From positions 24,572,618-24,636,617 of the forward strand of contig JAJEKV010000008.1 in the NCBI GenBank assembly GCA_021234155.1: 64,000 bases of DNA, read 5' to 3'. The notes under the pieces were generated by a model. It saw nothing but the letters and a program-made list of their open reading frames with translations, made no database searches and had not been told where the DNA came from. Source of the stretch: Isoetes taiwanensis (taxonomy: Eukaryota; Streptophyta; Lycopodiopsida; Isoetales; Isoetaceae). Numbering within the stretch: the stretch's first letter is position 1; every line of letters begins with the position of its first letter. Made by a program: the position numbers and the translations under genes. This document shows positions 56,601 to 64,000 of this stretch, in pieces.

Positions 56601-57562
56601 TCTTTAATTTTTCTTTGTCTCACTCTTGTTTATATGCAAAAATGGCATGATTGAGATGTATACAACACCAATGAATCTACCAAACGCCATGCCATTTTTC
56701 CGCATAGGGGAAACCTAAACTTTTAATTTGGCCAAATTGTTTTGATGAATTTAAAAGGGAAGAAGAAATGTACCGAGACTCGCAATAGCCATAGGAGCCG
56801 CCGGTCGAGATTTATGGCAACATGCAATCAAGACAACATAGAACTTAACTTCGATAATATATTCAATGTATGATATATAATGGTCGCTGCAGCAAATCAG
56901 GCTTGAAACTCTACCATTCTTTTGAAATTTTCCATTTAGAAGAAACGCTCGAGAGTCCATTCATCATTGTGAGCAAACCGAGATACGAGAAATAAGAAAC
57001 TTATAATTTGAAAGAAAAGGAACTACCGCTCTTCAGCACTGCGGAGGGACTGCTTTGGAAATGGGTGCCATAAATGAAAACCCTGGATCTTCTGGATCAT
57101 CGGTGCCTGCATGCCGAGGACAAACGAATCTGCCAAAGCATTTCCTTCTAAGCGGGTATGACCATTTCTAAAATCAAATTTATTTGTACAACGCTTTACA
57201 TGCAATCACCTCAGCACATCTGATGTTTGATGAAGGTCAAAAACATGGCGATGCAATCGGATCTCCCATCTAAAGAAAAAAACCCAATGCAAAAATATAA
57301 AAGCATGCCAATCCATATTGCTAACATGCATGCTTCGATAGCTGCAACGCTGAAGCCTCAGACCAGATAAGGCAAAGTTTAGAAATCATAGCAAAAAATG
57401 CATCTCCGATTTTTGGAAATCGGGATTTTTCTCCGGCGGCTAAATTCCCCAATAAAATTCCAAAAATGAGGCTAAAGAAAAATCCAAAAACTTTTACTTC
57501 AAACCGGAAAATCCAAATTTAAACAATAGGATAAGATAGGATATGTTAAATTTAGAATTGGA
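56601..57562. other. No supported gene
   Basis: Short frames only, none with recognisable motifs. The copy-like text 'ccaatgaatctaccaaacgc' near 56,668 echoes 'ccaatgaatccaccaaaagc' near 56,080, so the kinase-region duplication extends weakly to here. Confidence 0.45.
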
Positions 57563-57834
57563 GACTTGATTATCTTTACAGAAAACACACTGAGAAAAAT
57601 CAGAAATTCTTATGAAGTGCATTAACTTATTATTGTTGTTGAGACAACAGCGCATCACTTGAGCTTCTTTGTACAAACTATTTTATTATTGACTTTCTGA
57701 CTTGATTATCTTTACAGAAAACACACTGAGAAAAATCAGAAATTCTTATGAAGTGCATTAACTTATTATTGTTGTTGAGACAACAGCGCATCACTTGAGC
57801 TTCTTTGTACAAACTATTTTATTATTGACTTTCT
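57563..57834. repeat. Perfect 136-bp tandem duplication
   Basis: 57,563-57,698 is repeated at 57,699-57,834 (gacttgattatctttacaga...). Confidence 0.92.
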
Positions 57835-57884
57835 AGTATAAGTCGATTTAATTAAAGTAGGTCTCATTCCATTCCATTCATTTT

Positions 57885-57975
57885 TTGGGTTGCCCTATGG
57901 GGCAAACCCTTGTTTATGGGCTTTTTGGCATATCCTAGGTATATGATAGAATATCCCTAGGATATGGCCGGGTGG
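57885..57975 (+). repeat. Terminus-like dispersed repeat, instance 4
   Basis: ttgccctatggggcaaaccc (its first 15 bases fold back), then ttgtttatgggctttttggc, atatcctaggtatatgatag and aatatccctaggatatggcc. The second half folds back on itself (gcatatcctag / ctaggatatg). Confidence 0.65.
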
Positions 57976-60015
57976 ATCAAGTAAAACTTATGATTGGTCA
58001 GAAATGCTCTACCACTTCGCTGATGGGCGCCGGCCGAAAAACGGTAACCGGAGAGGTCTCTTTGGGTGATGGCAAGTATCCCAATGCGATCGAGAGATAG
58101 GTGATACAAACCAGGCTTATTTATTTCAGAAGTTCCGTCAGTCGCTTCTTTTCTCCTCGATTCAACTCAACTTCTATTCGCTTTCTTCTCACCGAGTGTT
58201 AGTTTTGTCTTTGCATTTTTTCTACTTCGGGTCAACAAAGGTCCAAATGCTGGATTTTTTGAGTTCCAAATGGTCTTTTGCAATACAACCCTAAAATGGT
58301 TTCTCCGTCCCCGACTTTTATTTGGTTCCTTAAGAAATCCTCGACCTCTAGCTTGCTAATCGAGAAGGAAGCCTCAATTATTAATGGTTATAGTCTTTTT
58401 TTGAATACTGGATGTTTTCCCCATGATTTCGTGGTTGCTACCGAGGGAATCCTTTTATTCGCTAGCTTTTCTTTGTGGTGATTTTTTTCTCAGAATCGAG
58501 AAAATTTATTACTTCTAGCTTCTTGTGTGTGTGTGAGGGGAAAACATCTACTTTAGGGTTATCTTCTTTAATCCTCTTTATTTCTTTGTAGAACATTTGT
58601 GAGGCATTGTAACTAACATTTGAGTCCAGAAGGTTTTCCTATGATTAATCACCATTCTATTCCTCTTTATTTTTACTATACTTGAAGAAATATTTTTGAG
58701 GTTGATCTTGCCGGGCTAATGAATATGTTTTCCTTTGATTTGGAGCAGTTGAGAAATAGAGGTACCTCCTGCAAGCGTATCTAGGTCGCGAAGCCGATCA
58801 AGGCAGGATACACATTCTGCACACAATCTTCAAAAGATAACGCGAGGGAAGGGAATGGTGAGAAAGGACAAAGTACCCGTGAGTACAGAGCCAAAGAAGT
58901 CCGAAAAGGAGGCAAATATACATGGAAGGTCCAGATCCCTCAATTGATGTCACCAGAAATGAAAGGCCGAGGAAGAAGCCCCTCAAGGTAAATTGATGAA
59001 AATGATCCTAACTACATCGACTAAGAGGACAAAAAGTCGATCGCGAGGTTGCACCGGGTGATTGAAGTTCCCAAGGTTGCTTTACAAAGACTCCATTCTT
59101 GTGGTGATGCTTTTCTATATACCTTGTATTAAATGAACTGAGCTACCGCGGAATGAAAAAACGATGACAAACGCTAAATTAAGTTATTTTTGAAGGCTTA
59201 TGCTTTGTCTAGATATATTTGGAGATTCTCGCCATGCAATGTAGGAATAGGCTATTATTTGTAGGTTTTTTATTTTCTCTATCCAAATTCCTTTGGTAAT
59301 GCAGAGGTCTTACTTCCTTCAACTAAAACAAGAGGTTTGTATAAAAATTATTCTTGCTTTAGAGGTTCATAAGAAATCTTGGTCATGCAATCGTTGCTTC
59401 AAGAGGTTCATAAGAATTGTTCTTGCTTTGAAGGTTTATAGCCTAGATTCCAGCCAATGTGGGTGATGTGGATGGGTTTAGTGGAGGCCATTCCTTTGAA
59501 ACTTAAAAGAAAAAACAGATATAGCATGCTACCAACACACCACGTAAAAGAGAGCTATACTTTTAGAGATTTCCCATGAAGGCGAGACCCGAATGCTAAA
59601 CCTCGAGGGTTTTGTGCTTTCCCATGAACCGGAGACTTGAAGATATTGACCGGAAGATATTTTCTTGCAAATTTGAGGCAATTGATGCACAAAACAAAAT
59701 ATGAGTCAATTGATCAAAAATCAGGTCTAACACTTGAGCACTAAGTAATAGCGATGCAAGATCTTTTGTCCGTGTCCCAAGCCCGAAGTCCCCGGTGAGA
59801 ATGAGGCCATCATGGGACAAATCCCCTCTATAAAATTTGCGTGATATGTGTTTCTAATGCTTGTAATGAGTGCAATTCTTTTCTCATGTGTTACGCCATG
59901 GTGTAGCAAACGGTCTCCAGGGTTCAACCAAGCCCGGTAAAATGTATGCTCATTTGAGCTAGTCTTGCTTGGTTCAAGCCATATTTTAGTGTTGTATAAT
60001 AGTGCGTGTTTGCTT
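57976..60015. other. No supported gene; possible leader and short frames
   Basis: 58,020-58,200 is relatively GC-rich and followed by a T/C-rich leader-like stretch. 58,856 begins a short plus frame MVRKDKVPVSTEPKKSEKEA that soon stops. Minus frames at 59,927-59,596 (ICPMMASFSPGTSGLGHGQK; MSHDGLILTGDFGLGTRTKD) overlap in different frames and are unassigned. Confidence 0.35.
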
Positions 60016-60270
60016 TATGATTTAGTTTCATATCTTCTAGATGCTCGTCTTCAATTATTGAATCAAACAACAAAAAATGAGCTTATTTCGTCTTAATGTG
60101 CACTTTCTTGTAATCATATTTTATTTTCAACACTATAGTGCGTGTTTTGTGTATGATTTAGTTTCATATCTTCTAGATGCTCGTCTTCAATTATTGAATC
60201 AAACAACAAAAAATGAGCTTATTTCGTCTTAATGTGCACTTTCTTGTAATCATATTTTATTTTCAACACT
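60016..60270. repeat. 119-bp duplication, offset 136 bp
   Basis: 60,016-60,134 recurs at 60,152-60,270 (tatgatttagtttcatatct...). Confidence 0.9.
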
Positions 60271-60299
60271 TTTTTTTTTTTTGCCCTTCAAGAATTTTT

Positions 60300-60395
60300 T
60301 TGCTGTGCCTAAAGGGGCAAACCCTCGCTTATGTGGGTTTATGCCATATCCAGCATATACCAGCATATGCTTAGGATATGCTGGGTGATCGCCCA
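60300..60395 (+). repeat. Terminus-like dispersed repeat, instance 5
   Basis: gtgcctaaaggggcaaaccc, then tcgcttatgtgggtttatgc, catatccagcatataccagc and atatgcttaggatatgctgg. Same order of boxes as instance 4. A T15 tract precedes it. Confidence 0.65.
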
Positions 60396-60402
60396 AAATC
60401 GA

Positions 60403-60596
60403 CAGATTGTCGAAACATCTTTGGAAGATTTGAGGCAGTATGACGGAAAGGCCCCTGCCTCGAGCCGTGATCCCGGTTGAACCATGAATTGAATGTTTGT
60501 ATTTCTGGCTTTGGAAGGTGCCTTCAACACCCAACTTGCAGATTGTCGAAACATCTTTGGAAGATTTGAGGCAGTATGACGGAAAGGCCCCTGCCT
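60403..60596. repeat. 58-bp duplication, offset 136 bp
   Basis: 60,403-60,460 recurs at 60,539-60,596 (cagattgtcgaaacatcttt...). Confidence 0.9.
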
Positions 60597-61160
60597 ATGG
60601 CTATCCGTGGGTAGGTCTATGGCATTTCTTCGATGAGGTAAATGAAGGATCTTGGACTTTCAAAAGACCTCGTGCCCTATTTGAAGAGCAATGCACCATT
60701 TTATTATGTCCAGGAAGCAAGCAACGCGGAGGACCCCGACTTTTTGCCCAAGAGGTCTCAAGTAAATAAGGGAGGTCTTTTTGGCAAACGCAAAGAATGT
60801 AAGCATTCGCCATTGTAAAGGATCTACTATGGATCTACTCTACATACCGTGAAAACAATGTGGCTCTCTACTCATTTTGCTTGTAGTACATTTGTTGATT
60901 TTAGTAATGAGAGGTTGTGGATTTTTATGTCGAAGAAGGTGATGAATTTCGCGGACTATGGTCAGATCGTGGATGCATAGAGAAACTAGTTTCCTTTGGA
61001 AGACCTCCCACCCGAAGAACTCGAGGTCGCATCCGTGAGATCCGGTGCCGCAATTCTTTTTCAAGAGGAGCATTCTAATGGACAACGAGAAGAGATTTCC
61101 GAGTCTTTTGAAGCCGAAATTTCTTAGCTTTGGGGACATACTCAACACCATTGAGCTTCT
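60539..61160 (+). CDS. Unassigned plus-strand exon-like frames
   Basis: 60,539-60,769 reads QIVETSLEDLRQYDGKAPAY, then GYPWVGLWHFFDEVNEGSWT, FKRPRALFEEQCTILLCPGS, KQRGGPRLFAQEVSSK and stop. Further on, 60,880-61,125 has NERLWIFMSKKVMNFADYGQ, then LEDLPPEELEVASVRSGAAI and LFQEEHSNGQREEISESF in one frame broken by two stops. The composition is protein-like, but I do not recognise the family, and the two pieces may or may not belong to one gene. Confidence 0.3.
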
Positions 61161-61380
61161 TAACTCGTAATCTTATGCTTCCTAGATCTCGATTTCTCTT
61201 TATTTACATGAATGCAATGTAAGCACTTGCATTAGTAATACAAAGAAATATTGAAACGTAAAGAGTCGGAAGCATTTATGCATAGATTTATCATTCTACC
61301 GTTAAGATAAAATGTTGGCAATACTTCCGTGTTTAGGGCAAAACCGGCCTCAATGCAGCAAGAGATATTTTAGTATCTTT

Positions 61381-61606
61381 TATTGATCAAAGGTGCAGCC
61401 CCTATAGCCTATGTTGTTGTCCTTCTTGATGCATACATTGATGCATGTTCTTTTTGTAGATGATGATGTTCAAATATCATGATGGTGATGATAATGGTGA
61501 TGGTGGTCGAGATTATTATTGATCAAAGGTGCAGCCCCTATAGCCTATGTTGTTGTCCTTCTTGATGCATACATTGATGCATGTTCTTTTTGTAGATGAT
61601 GATGTT
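61381..61606. repeat. 90-bp duplication, offset 136 bp
   Basis: 61,381-61,470 recurs at 61,517-61,606 (tattgatcaaaggtgcagcc...). Around it lie (gatgatgatg) microsatellite-like bases. Confidence 0.9.
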
Positions 61607-61610
61607 ATGC

Positions 61611-61790
61611 CAAACCGTACTTCATATCAATGAAATTCTAGATTAGCACTCTTGGTCTTGGCCATACGAACCTCCAAACTTAAACCATGGAAACTACATC
61701 GTACCCCCTGCATCAATGCTCATATATGGCTATGATTCCTTGGCACCAAACCGTACTTCCTTGGAACTAAATTCTAGATTAGCACTCTTA
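61611..61790. repeat. Imperfect duplication, offset 136 bp
   Basis: caaaccgtacttc (61,611 and 61,747) and aaattctagattagcactct (61,633 and 61,769) keep the 136-bp spacing, while the nine bases between them differ. Confidence 0.7.
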
Positions 61791-61799
61791 AAAACAACA

Positions 61800-63400
61800 A
61801 AATGAAAACCAAGCAAACACACCCTCAGGCCACCGGAGGGCAACCCTCCGTGCACAGCACCTTGTTTTTGGAAGCCTGTTATTTTACACAAAAAGGACGA
61901 GGGAAAACTATTCGGACTTCAAAATTGTCCAGAATTTGAATATTTCTCTGTTAGAGTGGGTCCAATCTTTTCCCCTGTTTTCTCGGATCGCGAGTCGAGA
62001 ACAAGAAGAATACAACTCAAACAAAGGAATTTCATTACAGATTGAAACCAAAGTTGTAGTTGAAAAAGAATTTTTATTAATAAATTGAATAGTTACAATG
62101 TATTTTACATCGGACGCAGAGACCATGGCGGTCTTGCTGTCACTACAGTTACATCATCATTGTAGGTGGTCCACCTTTGGGGAAGAACGTGCGGGGCTTC
62201 TTCTGCAAAGGTACTATCATCATTACTGCAAAGGTTTTTCCCCTGAAGATAGGGATTTTTTAACCTAGTGGTAATGGTTGTACTAGGCCAATGTATGTAC
62301 ACGTAAAAAATTCTATTCCCATCAGGTTTGGTACATTTACCTTCCAATCCAAAGTGCTATAGACCTGTAAGTTCAATGTTTCCCGCCTATACTTCGTGAT
62401 CAGATACAGAATATTCATTCTAAAGATGATAGCCACATCGTGAGATGGACACCATTATTACAATCAATATAGGCCTTGATCCCAGACTGTGATGGCAAGT
62501 GTGTGGGAACAAGTGATGCTTCAGTACAGGCATTAAAGTCAGAGTTACTGCCACAACATTGGTTTGAGGCAGGAATGCAGACATTATTGGAAAGGGAACA
62601 TCTGAGATAGGAATACAGACATCTCCACAACCCATCGTGGACCAGGAGCTGAGATGTCAAGCTAGCAAATGGGAGTAGGCTGCCTTAATATTTATTGCTA
62701 CCAGGACCCTGAACTTGCATATTATAGGGTTGTAGAGGCAGAGACTAATGTCCATTCAGATATGGACGAGGTTTTGCATTTCTTCACCGATGTCATGCAT
62801 GTGATGGTCACTAGAGTTGTCTCTGCTACTAGGGTGGGAGAGGTAAGATCTGATCGTCCTCGAAATCTTTTGGTTCAAGATGCCCTCAGCTGCCTACATA
62901 TTCTCCAGCATGTTAACCATCTCAGAGGGACTAGTTTCTCATTATAGAAGGACCTCTCCCCTCTTCAATTGTGTTAAAGAGGATCTCTGCAAGGTTATGG
63001 CAGTCCGCCTGCAAAAGAAATGAGCAGTGTAAAGGAGAGGTGCAACAATCATTCTACAACAATGGCATGTTAATCCTTAGATTGGCTATGTCTAGATAAT
63101 TTAAATAGCACAAAATTACCATTAGCATTATTTTTCTTTTTAGCACGCCAGCCCAACTAAGTTTACAGCCTTTCTTGCAATTTTAGGCTATCCATGTCGC
63201 ACCTCCACCTTTGCCAAAATTGAGTTGGATGTATTTTTTATTGTTGGATATCCTTTTGTGTGGACTGACGGTCAAAGAAGTTAAAAAAAAAGGTCTGAAA
63301 TTAAGACGGAGATACGAAAATGCAGCCTTGGCTCCTTGCTCCATGCCCTTTCAATGCCTTTCACCGTAGCTTTTCCTCCCTTTTTTTGCTTCTGCTACAC
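61800..63400. other. No supported gene
   Basis: A plus frame at 62,669-62,947 (ELAYYRVVEAETNVHSDMDE, VLHFFTDVMHVMVTRVVSAT) and minus frames at 62,660-62,105 are open but carry no motif I recognise. Position next to the PPR fragment is the only context. Confidence 0.35.
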
Positions 63401-63419
63401 CTAGATTTTACGACCCAAG

Positions 63420-64000
63420 TTTGGAGCATTCATCCAGAGGGAAAATGACTTTTTTATGCCGATCTATGCTCTTACGCCATGCCCAGATCTCCAAATGTTT
63501 ACCTAATCTCCTCAATGTTTATCTAGAAATATTAACCTTGCTATACATAATGACTGAGTGCAGTTCCTATAACAACGTCAGTTGCAAAGTGATGCAAGAC
63601 AATGCTGGCATAAATGAACTTACCTTGTAGAAGATCCGCCTGAGTTGCATTCATGTAAGTGACTAAGGAGATCTTATTTGTGATAATGCCTCAGCCAAAT
63701 GCCCATAATATGCATAAGTGGCAATCATGGCATCAGGATATTATATTGGTTTCAAACCTCCCATCTGCATTTCTTTGAATAAATCAACTGCAATGCTTTT
63801 GTTATGAAGCTGCACATAAGACACAATCATGATAGTCCAAGATACACATTTTTATGGTGACAAAACCTTCTGTGCATCCATCACAGTCCCACATTTACAA
63901 TAAACCTCAAGAAGTAAATTCCCATTATTCTCTCTTGCTGAAATCGATTTCTACTAATAGCAGCATGAACGCACTTACCTAATACGAAAGCCTTTTCGTT
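63420..64000 (-). pseudogene. Pentatricopeptide-repeat (PPR) gene fragment, runs off the right end
   Basis: On the minus strand from 64,000: KAFVLGKCVHAAISRNRFQQ, GNLLLEVYCKCGTVMDAQKV, CVSWTIMIVSYVQLHNKSIA, VDLFKEMQMGGLKP, then DAMIATYAYYGHLAEAL, LVTYMNATQADLLQGKFIYA and IVLHHFATDVVIGTALSHYV. These are the P/L/S-type repeat consensus phrases (GKxVHAxI, NxLLxxYxKCGxxxDAxKVF, VSWTxMIxxYxxxxxxxxAVDLFKEMxxxGLKP, GTAL) of land-plant organelle RNA-binding PPR proteins. Several stops and frame shifts interrupt it, so it is a decayed or error-laden copy. The N-terminus lies outside the window. Confidence 0.75.

Overview
The window reads as nuclear DNA of a land plant. It carries multi-exon genes with GT-AG introns, a TATA-type promoter, and decayed pieces of a pentatricopeptide-repeat (PPR) gene and a receptor-like kinase. 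It also carries eukaryotic DNA-transposon genes. A bryophyte, lycophyte or fern would fit, because families such as the 'GHTHDDID' (DUF7869-type) proteins are abundant there, but I cannot name the species. No rRNA, tRNA or CRISPR array was seen.

Layout. Bases 1-18,690 and 19,866-38,352 are two copies of the same ~18.6 kb unit, separated by ~1.2 kb (18,691-19,865) that holds a divergent minus-strand gene. Each copy contains: (i) a TATA box, a hairpin-filled 5' intron and the exons of a gene combining a ParB-like domain with a beta-class amino DNA methyltransferase (copy 1 788-11,570; copy 2 20,639-31,259); (ii) a ~7.46 kb TIR transposon (3,131-10,587; 22,811-30,259) inserted in one intron of that gene, flanked in copy 1 by 5-bp duplications CTATG. 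The transposon carries a plus-strand transposase-like gene and a convergent minus-strand gene with an FCP1/NIF-type phosphatase domain; (iii) a minus-strand gene of unknown family (about 12.2-13.2 kb; 31.9-32.8 kb); (iv) ~5.5 kb of AT-rich, gene-poor DNA.

The most distinctive signal is a family of self-complementary repeats with the core TATGCRYGCATA (best form TGTCTATGCGCGCATAGACA). They cluster in the introns and flanks of the ParB-methyltransferase gene and of its divergent neighbour. The outer arms differ from repeat to repeat but stay complementary. The transposon landed inside the largest of these palindromes, and removing it in thought restores the symmetry. A ParB-fold protein fused to a DNA methyltransferase, whose own gene is studded with palindromes, is the best candidate here for an undescribed system. 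The link between protein and palindromes is a hypothesis.

Right part (38.4-64 kb). It holds a frameshifted DUF7869-type gene (42.8-45.0 kb) flanked by low-complexity tracts, short tandem repeats, a fragment of an HUH/Rep-like endonuclease (minus, 53.5-52.7 kb), a kinase fragment (minus, 55.9-56.6 kb), a PPR fragment running off the right end (minus, 63.4-64.0 kb), and long stretches with no recognisable gene.

Quality warning. About twenty direct duplications have a spacing of exactly 136 bp (one of 137). In copy 1 at least four of them are absent from copy 2, where different or single sequence stands in their place. Copy 2 carries many small indels relative to copy 1. Both patterns suggest assembly or consensus error, so most frameshifts below should not be taken as biological decay without read-level checks.
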